From positions 1-64,000 of the forward strand of contig NMRA01001044.1 of assembly GCA_002633005.1 (NCBI GenBank): DNA of 64,000 nucleotides. The letters are read 5' to 3'. Below the pieces are notes generated by a model. It saw nothing but the letters and a program-made list of their open reading frames with translations. It searched no databases and was not told the DNA's origin. This document shows, one piece after another, positions 34,924-46,972 of this stretch (position 1 is its first letter; each line of letters opens with the position of its first letter). The translations under genes and the position numbers were made by a program. The DNA comes from Phoronis australis (taxonomy: Eukaryota > Phoronida > Phoronidae).

Positions 34924-37290
34924 AGAAGTATTCCTTATCCCAACTAGCAGGTCTAGTTGACCAGAGCAGGTTATACATGACACTCTTGGACAGGGAGTAA
35001 CTATAATTGTGTCTAATTGCCTGACCCTACAATATAAAATGCAAAATGCTGGCCAACTAGAAAATTGGAATTGCCAAGCAGTAATTAAATTGAAAAGGAA
35101 ACTCATTAACATTGTTAAATGGAATTCTTCTAAAACAGCAAAAAACATGAAAATTATTTGACTAAATATAAGCAATTGTGCATGTTTTATGATCATTCCT
35201 GTACAAAGTTAGACTGACCTACAGAAAGTTGTATCACACTTACCAACTTTTAAAATATCCCCACAAGATGCATTGTCTAAAATTATTTGATAGTCAACTG
35301 AATCATCACTAATGTTGAACTGCCCTAAGGGTTTTCCAAATGTTTATTTTATGCTGGCCCAGCTACATGTACATGTTGAACAGCCTGGGAGTGTTATCAG
35401 CAAACATGTGTTAACAATTGGTTGTCAAGGTTACATTCCTGGAAAGTGACCCATGCAAACCTTTGACAGGCATTTCAAATTTTAAACGGTTGTGGTTCAG
35501 CAAGGACTCTGGTTTAGTGAAGAAATGGCTTGGTAAGTTTTGACTTCAACACTGTATTTGTATTGATATGACTGTAAATTAACATATTTCATTCTTAATA
35601 AGTAGTTTTGGTCTTACAAACAAAAGGGAGTTGTTTTTTGAAACTGATTCTGTGGCTGGTTTAATGGCATGATTCATCTGTGCTCAAATTTAAGTTAAAC
35701 TTCAGAGCTAGAGTTCGTGTAATTCTATGATTTAAACAAAGGCCTAAATTACCTTGATTTCAAAATCTTTTTTATCAACCAAATTGCCATGTATTTGTAA
35801 TGGGTTTTGAAAAAAATAATGTTTGGTCTTTTCAAAAATTGATGTGGGGGGTCATTTTTTTCTTCAACGCATTAAATAACTTGTGTCCCCTTGAAAAAAG
35901 AATATAATTTTATTTTCAAAAAGTTCCACCCTAAAATTGGTCTCAACTTGTTTAATATACTTGGATGAGAATAGAAATGATTTTAATGGTCTTGCAAAGA
36001 GCTGCTAACTAGACCAGTTGTTCTGTGATTAAAATGTCTAGAAATCTATTTTGCGAGCCAAGTCTGAAACAATTACATTACAAATTTTCAATACTTTCCA
36101 AACCGTGAGATTACGTCTTTATTTTAATTGTCCAAAGCGCAATTCTAGATTTATTTTATGATTGATTAACTAAATTATCAAAGCATTTCTGCATTTTCTG
36201 TACAGAAATGGATGAAAATCCTACTAATTTACTTGATGTCATCTAACTGGAATTTTTTCAACTTTTCTTTAGTCAACCGAAGACTTCGAAAACATGCATG
36301 ATGAAGTAAACTCAGATGGCAAGTGAAAGTTCTTGAGAGCCAGCCACCAATGCTATTGTGGCAGTCCCCAATGCCTATGGTGGCAAAAAGATTATGGAGA
36401 GTGACATTAGTCTTACGTCAGTGGACCTCAAGTGCTGATTAGATCTTGAGTGGCCTGCATTTAAGGATTTGGAGTCACACCAGGATTCTGCTTTTCTGGC
36501 AGCCAATATTTTGTTGCTGCAGCTCTTTATACCCCGGAATGCCTCTTAACACATCTCATCAAAAGTCATAAGTGTGTGGACGTATTGTATGGACTTTTTT
36601 GTTCTGAGATGAAAGGCAATTTTTACCTGGACCTAAAAGACATAACTCCTAAGGATCAAGCAGTAAAAAAGTTTAAGATAAAAAGTGGATACCTTTTAAA
36701 TAAGGCAAGTTAAAAAATGAATACCCTTCAAGCATAGTCAAGACGGACTTATAGATTGGTGCATGTTAATAGGAACACTTCTTGTATTTATAAAGTACTT
36801 TACATGCTAGGCAAAACATATTTCACGATACCGTAACATAGATGAAATATTTTGGGAATTGTGAATTCTAATTTTGAACCGCCGTTTTACACATTGTTGT
36901 AAGTTTTGGTTCTTCGTGATGATGCTCAGTGTGAAAACAGAAAATTGTTGGTGCCATATATTTTACAAAATCTTGCATTTTTTGTTCTATTGCATGAAGG
37001 TGCTTTTTAACATNAGGAGGCCTTCCGCAGGCAAAATTTGAAAAACTAGTTGTGCATTTTTTTGCATTCTACAAGTTTAGTCATCATAGACGAGGCCTTA
37101 ATCCAAGCATCATCCTCGACGTGACGCCCATAGAACTTAGGTTTAGTAAACTAATTTGTATAATAAAACTTGGCCGTTTTAGTTATGATGATGATTTATT
37201 GTATTCAAATTCAAGTCTTTTATTAAGCATGATGGTCTGTCCATCGTGTTGAAAAGAATGCGGTGCAGCTGTTGCCACATTTCAACACTC
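34924..37290. other. No confident gene
   Basis: Should contain upstream exons of the membrane-protein gene if they are within the window. One candidate was considered and not accepted: cttttctttag|tcaaccg at 36271, followed by STEDFENMHDEVNSDGK and a stop. An N join lies at 37014. Confidence 0.35.
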
Positions 37291-37299
37291 TGTGTTGCT

Positions 37300-37760
37300 C
37301 TTGTTGTTGTTTTTGAGTTTGTTTTTTGGCATCCGCCCCTCTATCAACCAAACCATTCTAAGGATGGTTATGAAAATTGGCACGCATGTTCCTAGTATGA
37401 AGAAGACGACTGACGATTTAGGGACAACTCTGAGTACTGTGGCGTCTTCTAGGCAAATAGGTTTCTATTTAAATAAGCGGTGACGATTTGACATAATGCA
37501 CGCCGCTTAGTTGCCATTTTTACTACGAATCTGTTATGACATCTATCTCTTTATTGGCCAAACCACTTACGAATCGTTACGAAAATTGGTATACATGTTC
37601 TTACTGGAAAGAGCATCGCTGACAGGGATTTTTAGACAATTTTGACGAATGTGGTGCTTCCTAATGGCAGTTCTGCTTTTGTCGCACCTACAGCTGTTAA
37701 CTCCTAAACCCCTGCAGAATATTAGTGAAATTTGACATATGCATTTCTATGTCAATGTAA
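37300..37760 (-). repeat. Dispersed CTAG-motif repeat family, inverted fragment
   Basis: Reverse-orientation fragment; landmarks ctctatcaaccaaacc and the phrase atgaaaattggcacgcatgt match the other copies read backwards. Diverged, with most CTAG blocks lost. Confidence 0.65.
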
Positions 37761-38040
37761 GACAACAACTTTTGGACTTATCTGACTATACCGCTATTCC
37801 GCCTTAAAGCCAATTTTGTATTTTACGATCTTTGCAGGTCTGTTCCTATTGAGGAGAGTATTGCTGACTTGCTAGTATGTACCCCCTAAAGGCTATTTTA
37901 AGTTTACTAGCAGTGTTTCATTTAGTGGGAATGCTCAATATAGTAATCAATCCTTGTATCTGTTCTATATGCGATGTTTGGGGCATATCAAAGCTCTGCA
38001 TTGCTCGTGTTCACTGTCCCTGTCCTGTACTTATCTACAG

Positions 38041-38298
38041 ATTACACCTTATATTGCAGAAATCCTCCTCTGTGCTGTATGGGGAGCTCTCGCCATCGCT
38101 GGTACATCTTTCCAGTTGTACCGTGAACGCAACAATGCGGACTTCCCTGATTGTCCATACAGGGTCCATCAAATCAATAGGCAACGTCACATGTCTGCCA
38201 TCAAGAGGAGCGAGAGAGCGCCACTGTTGGTGAGTGCTGATCAAGCCGTAGGACGACGAAGCCATTACGGCACAGACACCCAGCCAGAAGTCATGTGA
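38041..38298 (+). CDS. Last coding exon of an unidentified membrane protein
   Basis: A strong pyrimidine tract and acceptor (tgtacttatctacag|attac) open an 85-codon frame to a TGA. It starts ITPYIAEILLCAVWGALAIA, a transmembrane helix, and then has a hydrophilic tail (SFQLYRERNNADFPDCPYRV, then QINRQRHMSAIKR). The tail contains ERAPLL, which fits the [DE]xxxL[LI] signal used for AP-complex sorting to endosomes and lysosomes, and ends TQPEVM. A C-terminal cytosolic tail on an endolysosomal membrane protein is the natural reading. I could not identify the family, and the upstream exons were not found. Confidence 0.7.
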   Translation: MTPYIAEILLCAVWGALAIAGTSFQLYRERNNADFPDCPYRVHQINRQRHMSAIKRSERAPLLVSADQAVGRRSHYGTDTQPEVM

Positions 38299-38340
38299 GC
38301 GGCCAACGCCAGTGGTAGTTGAGTTTCATGGAAAATGTTG

Positions 38341-39288
38341 CATCTACTGACCACAAAGAGTTTGTCTCATCAGATGTGACTTTAGGCTTAAGTTAGACAT
38401 CTACTGATTGTGAGCTTTTGTCTCATCAGATGTGACTTTAGGCTAAAGTTAGACATCTACTGATTGTGAGCTTTTGTCTCATCAGATGTGACTTTAGGCT
38501 AAAGTTAGACATCTACTGATTGTGAGCGTTTGTCTCATCAGATGTGACTTTAGGCTAAAGTTAGACATCTACTGATTGTGAGCGTTTGTCTCATCAGATG
38601 TGACTTTAGGCTAAAGTTAGACATCTACTGATTGTGAGCTTTTGTCTCATCAGATGTGACTTTAGGCTAAAGTTAGACATCTACTGATTGTGAGCGTTTG
38701 TCTCATCAGATGTGACTTTAGGCTAAAGTTAGACATCTACTGATTGTGAGCGTTTGTCTCATCAGATGTGACTTTAGGCTAAAGTTAGACATCTACTGAT
38801 TGTGAGCTTTTGTCTCATCAGATGTGACTTTAGGCTAAAGTTAGACATCTACTGATTGTGAGTGTTTGTCTCATCAGATGTGACTTTAGGCTTAAGTTAG
38901 ACATCTACTGATTGTAAGCGTTTGTCTCATCAGATGTGACTTTAGGCTTAAGTTAGACATCTACTGATTGTAAGCTTTTGTCTCATCAGATGTGACTTTA
39001 GGCTAAAGTTAGACATCTACTGATTGTAAGCTTTTGTCTCATCAGATGTGACTTTAGGCTAAAGTTAGACATCTACTGATTGTAAGCGTTTGTCTCATCA
39101 GATGTGACTTTAGGCTTAAGTTAGACATCTACTGATTGTAAGCTTTTGTCTCATCAGATGTGACTTTAGGCTAAAGTTAGACATCTACTGATTGTAAGCT
39201 TTTGTCTCATCAGATGTGACTTTAGGCTAAAGTTAGACATCTACTGATTGTGAGCGTTTGTCTCATCAGATGTGACAAAGTTAGACAT
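38341..39288. repeat. 56-bp minisatellite, 17 copies
   Basis: The unit starts catctactgattgtgagc and contains tctcatcagatgtgacttta. The first copy (38341) is divergent and 57 bp long, then copies start at 38398 and 38454 and every 56 bp to 39238, the last being truncated. Variants are few: gcttttg/gcgtttg, tgag/taag and ctaaagtt/cttaagtt. The taag variants cluster in the right half. It begins 43 bp after the stop of the membrane-protein gene, so it probably lies in that gene's 3' UTR. Confidence 0.95.
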
Positions 39289-41754
39289 TTCATCTTGTTC
39301 TCCCTACAGCCATTTAATCTCATTTCGGTGCAGTATAAATAGCCTGAGAATATCCTAATAATTGGTACCTAAACTGATCATTTGTTTTGCTTAAATCTGA
39401 TGTGCTCTCACTTATCAAGCTGAAATTGTATTATAGTTATAAGTCTGCGTTCCAACAAAGAAGCAAACATTTGATTTAAAAACTTTCCACTTAAAAATTT
39501 GTGTCGACTTGTTCCTTACTAAGATGAGAAATGATTTGTGGGTTTGTTAAGAATCAGCAGTTTAATTGACCAATCTGGGCACATCAAGTGACTAGACACT
39601 ACTCATATCCTACTTATGCAGCCTAGTCTTAGCAATAATGAATTGTAGCATGATAACTATGTCTAATTTGACTAAGGAACAAAGCAAAATTGGAGGCCAA
39701 ATACATTAATGTAAGTGGTTTAAATCAAATGTTGGTTCTTGTTTGGGAAAGAGGGTTGACAACAACTTCATGTAATGGCTAGGCTAGTTTGAGGCACTAC
39801 AGTGTCATCTAGTCACAAGTTAAATTCACATACTCTCACAGTTGTAAACAGCCAACACTGCAACGTGGCAGCAGCGAATGTTGTCAAGCTATTCTGATAA
39901 TGGTGGGAATATAAGACAAAATTTCTGCTGTAAGTCAATTTCCATTGGCATGGGCTTCAGGTTTTTTGGTAAAGGAGACCCTGTTGAAGCATGCCTTCTG
40001 ATTAAGCAATGTCTACATTCTCGTCTTTTATATTACTTGGACACATTCCTATTATTGTATCGTATACTTCTTTACTGGAAAAGCTGTGTGGGAACACATG
40101 TCCACAAACTCTGTATGCAACAGTTGATTAAATACTTTTAAGCCATGTATGAAAAGTAAGAGCTGTGTTTGATTGAGGCATTCCCATGACAGCTGGGTGC
40201 AGTCAGCCATGAATAGACACCTAATAAAGCCGTGACAATCTATAGGCACTTTAAAATCACTGCATATGGAAATAATGACATGTTGATCCACAATAGTCCA
40301 ATCAGGTGACACAGGTGGAGAACAGACTGTACAGGTAAAGGTCAAAGTGCATTGCAGGGAAGAGACGAGAAATCAAAACAGTTGGAGCTCAAATGAACCA
40401 ATGTTTCTATTCAGATAGCACTCAGCATGATTCAACCTTATGTGCATAGCCTCCTTTATGAGGCGCCTGAGGGTGGCATTCTTCTTGCCCAAGATCTGAA
40501 CACCAGAGTAATCTGTAGTGTAACCAGTGCTAAATGAATGGTTAAGAACACCACTGTGTGTGTCTTTACATTGTTCTTTGACTCTGATGCTGAGAATCCT
40601 TTTGGTTATTCCAATTCTTCATATGTGCCACCTGATTAGAATATTGTGAACTTTTGTCTTGAGAATGGTTTAGAGACAATGAACCAAAAGGTACTCCAAT
40701 ATGTCGTTATTTACGTAATGCGCCGATTTTAAAGTTAGCACTCTTATTTTGGCCAAAACCAAATGTGACAATCTATTCACAGCTGGTCTTTTGTTGGAGG
40801 TGGTAGTGTCAACCTTACCACTGTGTTCTGGTTATTACACTGTAGTATCGTATGGAATCTGGTTTGGGGTAAGCTTGCTAACTGCTAATCAATTGGATTA
40901 GGCCAAAAAGCACTGTTGATTTTCGTATTTTTTTGTAAAATTGAGTTTGTGGTCCAACATTTTTTTAAATGCTCATTTTTTCAAAACAGAAACTCCGTGA
41001 CGTGGGATTTTTTTGCACATAGCTTGACAAATCATGGCATTTCAAACCTTGCTTACCGTAACTTTTCAGAAAAAAAAGCGAGAGGTTGGTTGAACTGGAT
41101 AGGGGTTGCCCTTTTTTTAGTCTTTGTTATTGCAGGTCTGAAAATGGCCTGAATGATTCACTGCCCTGGTGGTACCTAAGTAAGGGAAAGAACTGGTTGA
41201 TGTGCATTGCAAAAGAAATTGAGATCAAGTAAGAACTAGAATATACTGATAGTTCTCCAAGTGGTTGTTGTTATGGTAACCACGGGCATTATGCATCTTC
41301 TGCTTATTTTGTTGTCTCAGTGACATGTCAATTTGGGGAGAGTTGATTTGGTTGTACTTTGTTTACATATAAACAGCTTTCTATAATTTGACTTGGTTCA
41401 TGACAAACACTTTTACAGCCATAGGTCTTCCTCTGTTCCATGTTATGACTAGTGTTTATGATAATTCTGTATGGAGACAGCTTTGTAGTGTTTTTCTTGG
41501 AGTTAACAAGGAATGGTGGCATGTGAAACACTTGTTGAATGTTTTCTGAAAAGAAGCCACTGGAAAATGTCTTATGATTTAACTTAAAATTTTGCTACTA
41601 TAAACTATTTATATTTTGTTAAGCTTTAATAACTTTATTCTGAAATTTTGTATTGAAGAATGTATGGCAGTGATGCTTTGTTGAATTTGTTTAATAATAA
41701 TTGTTCAAAATTCAGGTTTCTTCTTTTATCATTGTGCAACATCTCTTATAGACC
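39289..41754. other. No confident gene
   Basis: Downstream of the minisatellite. Open frames at 39878-40141 (plus) and 40052-40345 (minus) overlap one another and show no motif. On the minus strand this is downstream of the PARN exons; I looked for the PARN RNA-recognition-motif exons and saw none. Confidence 0.4.
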
Positions 41755-42608
41755 GGCAGCCCAGAGCAGTTAGCATAGATGAACAGGTACCAACATCTGA
41801 GCATAGGAGCACTTAATAATTCACCTCAGTATAGGTATACAGAAATGGATGTCTGCCGTTGTCTGCTCTCTGGGTGTGAGCCCTGGGTACCTTACAAGGG
41901 GGCCAAAAATGAGCTACATTAGATATTTGAGGTATGGGCCAAAATTACTGCATTGAACACTGAAGGACCCATGACGGACAAATTGCACTCTGGAATGAGT
42001 CTGGCAGAAACCAAAAAGGAATTTCAAAAAAATGAGCTAGCTCGTGCATTCGAGGTTCCACAAATATCAACAATCTGTCCCAACATAGACTAATATCTAT
42101 GGTCCCAATGAACTTCGGATTACCCATGATTGACAAATTGTCCTCTGGGAAGGGTTCACCGGAAACTCAAAAACGACACCCAAAAGGGAGTTAGCTCATA
42201 CATTCGAGGTACTACAATGAACAATTGTGTGTTATTCAAATAGATGTTCCTGGTTACCAAATGGCCTGTGACAAAACCCCATTCTGGGTTGTGTGCGCGA
42301 CTGGGTGAGCTAGCTCATTTTGGGGTCCTTTTTGGATTCTGCCGGACTAATTCCAGAGTGAAATTTGTGTCGTGGGTCTTTCGGTATTCAGTACAGTACT
42401 ATTGTCCCCGTTTTAAATCGGTTTCGACAGGTACCTCGAATATCTAATGTAGCTCATTTTTGGCCGCCTGGTAAGGTCCCCAGGGGTCACACCCAGAGTG
42501 CAGACAATGACAGACGTCCATTTCTGTATTTACTGCGGTGCACTCTAAGTGCTCCTATGGTCCAATATTGGTATCTCGTTCATCTATGATAAGTGCTACG
42601 GGCAGCTC
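41755..42608. mobile_element. Foldback (long inverted repeat) element, about 850 bp
   Basis: The arms run from the two ends toward a centre near 42180. Landmarks on the left (catagatgaac 41775, cataggagcact 41804, gagctacattagatatt 41910) appear inverted on the right (gttcatctatg, agtgctcctatgg, aatatctaatgtagctc). Inner parts (gagctagctc) also match. Arms are about 400 bp with roughly 75-80% identity by eye. No transposase. Confidence 0.8.
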
Positions 42609-42996
42609 AGTAGTACTGACCAACTGTTTCAACTTATTACGATACACGTCAAAATAAAAAAGCAATATTGAGAAAATCATGGGCCACTCAGCATTGAAAA
42701 TGATGTGGAATTTCCCATTCTAACCATAGGCAGATTTAGGGGGGGGGGGGNAGATTGTGTTCTAGTGTCGAGGACATCCTGCAGTACATGTACAAATTAA
42801 GTAGCCAGACACGGATCACATCCTGCATCACATTAAGGTTACTCAGATATGAGCGTACTGTATAAACAGGAATGAAACCTTTCCAGAAGCTTAATATACA
42901 CAATGTTAAGTTAAAACTAAATTGGCAAAGATGAAATTGAAAATGGACTCGAGGGTATTTTAAGGCATGATCACAATAAGTTCATGTGTCACTTAC
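42609..42996. other. PARN downstream intron, includes a G-run and an N join
   Basis: A run of 12 G precedes the N at 42751, which explains the break in assembly. No exon seen. Confidence 0.5.
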
Positions 42997-43066
42997 TTGT
43001 TCACAAATGGCTGGATAAGTGAGGACGTGGGAGGTACATGTACTTGCTCAGGCTTTTGAAATGTCC
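42997..43066 (-). CDS. PARN: PARN exon downstream of the nuclease core
   Basis: 70 nt, acceptor tttttgtag|ggacat, donor aacaa|gtaagt. It enters in phase 1, joining the split Gly codon left by the exon at 43896. It encodes TFQKPEQVHVPPTSSLIQPF followed by VN(K), which corresponds to the segment after NYLG in PARN (pattern I/V-H-V...L-I-PF-NK). This phase match ties it to the copy at 43896-44006. The following exons (RNA-recognition motif and C-terminal tail) were not found at lower coordinates. Confidence 0.88.
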
Positions 43067-43895
43067 CTACAAAAATCGCATCAACAAATTGCAAACCAGC
43101 TTAGAAGAGATTGAAAACCAGGTCAGTTTTAGTAAGAGTTATTCACCAGTAGATCACATTATCAAACTCCCAAGGTTTTATTCAGAAACATATGAGCAGA
43201 ACACATAGTTGAATACTTTATTATAAATTTTTCAAAGACCTTTGAAAGAATCCCTCACAAATCATTTTTTTGTAAAACTCCAAAGAAGAGTCGGTCTCAA
43301 GATAACTTTGTGAAGCCACTGTGTAATTCAATGAAGATCTGGCTGAATTTGCTTACAAATAATCCTGGTAATATACAAATATCCATGCTCAGCCAAGTGA
43401 CTTGACAGCGACAGTTAGAACCAATGTAAAACAGCATTGGCAATGTCTTGCCCAAGTTGTCTTTGAGTCATCATACATGTAGATGTATTGAAAATTATGG
43501 GGAAAAACATAGATTACTTATTAAAATTATGATTAAATACATACATTATTTATTAAGCTAAAAAGTCTGAAATGCTTCCCAAAAATACTCTACGTGTCGA
43601 TCAAACCATTGACCAGCGCAGACAGCAAAGGGAGATGAAAGAAAACAAAAAGATGAAGAAAACTGGTAGCAAACCAAAAAAGTGATGGTATCGTCATAAA
43701 GCATTACAAAATAAGACAAAACAAATTGCTTTGAAATTTTCTTGATACTTCGACTAGAAGAGAGGTGTCAATTATTGCTTTTTGGCAACTACTGTGGGTC
43801 CATCAAGACAGTAAACAGCCGTCATTTCTTCACTATGGACCCACTGGCTGACTCAAATCGACTGTTCTGTTAGTCTTTGACTGGACTGGACCTAC
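43067..43895 (-). other. PARN intron
   Basis: AT-rich intron between two PARN exons. Nothing else seen. Confidence 0.6.
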
Positions 43896-44006
43896 CTAAG
43901 TAATTGCTGAGGCCTATGAAACACAAGCCTGTGATAAAAGCATCATAGCCAGCTTCGTGTAACGGCTCAGATGACGTACTGTACTTCTCAAAACCATCGG
44001 CCATCT
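43896..44006 (-). CDS. PARN: PARN exon with catalytic His and Asp (copy A)
   Basis: 111 nt, acceptor attattgcag|agatgg, donor ttag|gtaggt. It encodes [15 protein letters not shown], then [20 protein letters not shown] and L. HEAGYDA carries the general-base His and the last Asp of the DEDDh active site of the PARN/CAF1 deadenylase family. PARN removes poly(A) tails 3' to 5' and trims small non-coding RNAs in the nucleus and cytoplasm. Entry phase 1 completes a Glu codon with the exon at 44688. A second copy of this exon lies after the N at 46015. Confidence 0.95.
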
Positions 44007-44687
44007 CTGCAATAATAGCAAGTACACAGACTGATGTTTTCACAGCCACTTTCAGACTCCACTTGATACAAGCAAAAATGTGCAGCATCAACACAGGACA
44101 AAGAGTACAGCATAATCTCGCCAATTAAGGACACATTAGGAAGGACAGGCAAATAGTTTTTGATGTTTTCATAAAAGATGAGCAATGTCAGGTAAGATAA
44201 ACCCTTCAGCACATTTTATATTCAATACCTAACCATAACTAGCAAACATCTTTCTCGCAAATTGTGAGAATTCAAAATGGTGCCAGAAATCCCCTAAAAT
44301 GAAAAAAAAAAAAATTTTGGCACTGATTGGTCGGAAAGAAGATATTTTAACGTACTATACTTTGGTGGTCTGCTTTTGTATAGTACTGTACTTAGGATGT
44401 TGAGAACAAAATAGAATGGTGACCAAACATTAACACAAACATGAACATTTGGCAAATATAGGCAACGAATGTCATTACTGAATTTGTTTCATACTCAAAT
44501 CAGTGACTGTGACTCATGCTGTTAGGTACAGAAAAAGGGCTTTTACTTGCAAGAGAAAACTTGAACTTTGTAAGTGAAAACCGGCTGCTAAAAGATTGAT
44601 AGATTACCCTCTTATTTTGTATGCTAAAATTGACAGACAAGACTAATTCTTTTATGTGTTGTCTATGACAAACACTTGAAACCTCAC

Positions 44688-44850
44688 CAACTTCAGGTTT
44701 AGTGAAGGGCTTCAGCTCCAAGACTTTCTGAAGGTCACCGAGGGCAGTATTGAGTATGTGCTCCTTATAAGGATGTGACGTTGCCATCACTTTAGTGTCG
44801 AGGAGTTGTGGAAAGATGGATTTGACCACCTCCTTGAAGTCAGCGTAGTC
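44688..44850 (-). CDS. PARN: PARN exon, FPxLLDTK segment (copy A)
   Basis: 163 nt, acceptor attgttccag|gactac, donor gttg|gtgagg. It encodes DYADFKEVVKSIFPQLLDTK and then VMATSHPYKEHILNTALGDL, QKVLELKPFTKPEV. The FP-LLDTK-MA signature is that of PARN just after the third catalytic Asp. Phase 0 entry matches the exon at 47667. It is about 96% identical to copy B; the replacements include Ala to Gly and Gly to Ser. Confidence 0.95.
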
Positions 44851-45037
44851 CTGGAACAATTAACAACAAGCTCACACTTAAGGTTTATATAAATTGTGGG
44901 ACCTTAGTAACAAGACTATGTACTTAGCAAAATATCTACAAAATTAGATTTTAAAACAACAGAGTATAAATAACATGACCCCATCCCGCTTGATATAAAT
45001 TTTCAAGATGAAATCTCACAAAGGCTGTTAGAGTTTC

Positions 45038-46014
45038 AAACAAGAGCAACGCAGAGCGTTGAAATGCGCCCACAATTGCGCCGTATACGGTATCCTTCTA
45101 GGGTTGTTTATTGGTACCATTAAGTGGCCAGTAGAGGGCATATATGTAGTATGTTGTACTTTGCAAAATGGAAAGGCATGGTCATTGTCTCCTCAATAGG
45201 CTAAGGGCAAAATGTTTGGTTGATAGAGGGGTGGACGCCAAAAAACAGACTCAAAAACAGTAAAAATGGCCACTGGGTGTCGCAAACTAGGTCGAATCCA
45301 TCCGAAAACGGGAGGATAGCGTCATCGCACTAATAGGTGCCTACATAACAAATTTCATGAAAATCCATTAAGGACTTGTGAAGATACAGAGGTAAACGTA
45401 AAAAAATAAAATTGCCACTAGGGGGCATACTGGTAGGCGGATCCGTGCAAAAGTCGTCATCATCTGTTGTTAACATCATATAAATAGACTTATTAAATTT
45501 CGTAAAGATCCTACGAACGGTTTAGGAGATACAGCCATAGGCGCAAAAAAACAAAACTGCCACTAGGAGGCGCCACAGTAGTCCAAATCATCTGAAAATC
45601 ATTGTCAGCTGTCCTCTTTATAGTAAGCATATACATGCCAATTTTCACAATCATCCTTTGAGCGGTTTGGTTGATAGAGGGGTGGACGCAAAAATACAGA
45701 CTCGAAAACAGTAAAAATGGCCACTAGGTGGCGCAAACTATGCCGAATCCATCTGAAAATGTAAAGATAACGTCATCTCACTAATAGGTGCCTACATACC
45801 AAATTTCATGAAAATCCGTTAAGGACTTTTGAAGATACAAAGGTAAGCGTAAAAAATTAAAATTGCCACTAGGGGGCACACCGGTAGTAGCATCCGTCCA
45901 AAAGTCGTCATCTTCCGTTGTTAACATCATATAAATATACTTACACAATTTCGTAAAGATCCTGCGAACGGTTTAGGAGATACAGCCATAGGCGCAAAAA
46001 AAAAAAACAAAACT
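45038..46014 (+). repeat. Dispersed CTAG-motif repeat, copy 3, inside PARN copy A flank
   Basis: The left end reads caagagcaacgcagagcgtt then gaaatgcgcccac. CTAG blocks lie at about 45264 (A type), 45409 (B), 45556 (C), 45716 (A) and 45862 (B), with 145-160 bp spacing. It interrupts sequence that is continuous in copy B (around 47165), so it looks like an insertion present in one of the two versions. The N at 46015 cuts it on the right. Confidence 0.85.
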
Positions 46015-46015
46015 N

Positions 46016-46123
46016 AGTAATTGCTGAGGCCTATGAAACACAAGCCTGTGATAAAAGCATCATAGCCAGCTTCGTGTAACGGCTCAGATGACCTACTGTA
46101 CTTCTCAAAACCATCGGCCATCT
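46016..46123 (-). pseudogene. PARN: PARN catalytic exon, copy B, cut by the N at 46015
   Basis: 108 of the 111 nt of the exon at 43896-44006; the last three bases and the donor are missing because the sequence starts at the N. One residue differs (STSS becomes SRSS). This is probably the other allele of the same exon, not a duplicated gene. Confidence 0.8.
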
Positions 46124-46809
46124 CTGCAATAATAGCAAGTACACAGACTGATGTTTTCACAGCCACTTTCAAACTCCACTTGATACAAGCAAAAATGTGC
46201 AGCATCAACACAGGACAAAGAGTACAGCATAATCTCACCAATTAAGGACACATTAGGAAGGACAGGCAAATAGTTTTTCATGTTTTCATAAAAGATGAGC
46301 AATGTCAGGTAAGATAAACCCTTCAGCACATTTTATATTTAATACCTAACCATAACTAGCAAACATGTTTCTCGCAAATTGTGGGAATTCAAAATGGTGC
46401 CAGAAATCCCCTAAAAATGAAAAAAAAAACATAATTTTGGCACTGATTGGTCGGAAGGAAGATATTTTAACGTACTATACTTTGGTGGAATGCTTTTGTA
46501 TAGTACTATACTTAGGATGTTGAGAACAAAACAGAATGGTGACCAAACATTAACACAAACAAGAGCATTTGGCAAAAATATGCAACGAATGTCACTACTG
46601 AATTTGTTTCATACTCAAATCAGTGACTGTGACTCATGCTGTTAGGTACAGAAAAAGGGCTTTTACTTGCAAGAGAAAACTTGAACTTTGTAAATGAAAA
46701 CCGGCTGCTAAAAGCTTGACAGATTACCCTCTTATACCGTATGCTAAAATTGACAGACAAGAAGACTAATTCTTTATGTGTTGTCTATGTCAAACACTTG
46801 AAACCTCAC

Positions 46810-46972
46810 CAACTTCAGGTTTAGTGAAGGGCTTCAGCTCTAAGACTTTCTGAAGGTCACTGAGGGCAGTATTGAGTATGTGCTCCTTATAAGGATGTGA
46901 CGTTGCCATCACTTTAGTGTCGAGGAGTTGTGGAAAGATGGACTTGACCACCTCCTTGAAGTCGCCGTAGTC
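46810..46972 (-). CDS. PARN: PARN exon, FPxLLDTK segment (copy B)
   Basis: Same length, splice sites and phase as 44688-44850. Reads DYGDFKEVVKSIFPQLLDTK and ALSDLQKV. This copy is contiguous with the upstream exon at 47667, so it is the one physically linked to the rest of the gene in this assembly. Confidence 0.93.

Noticed and set aside
36271-36330. Possible exon after cttttctttag|, reading STEDFENMHDEVNSDGK and a stop
   Set aside because: Too short to recognise, and no supporting donor or neighbour in phase.
38341-39288. CRISPR-like regular array
   Set aside because: The 56-bp units are contiguous without unique spacers and the DNA is eukaryotic; it is a minisatellite.
40052-40345. 97-codon minus frame tested as a downstream PARN exon
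   Set aside because: Does not resemble the PARN RNA-recognition motif, and splice borders are not convincing.
46016-46123. Tandem exon duplication in PARN
   Set aside because: The copy begins exactly at an N and lacks its donor, so an allelic or assembly explanation is simpler.
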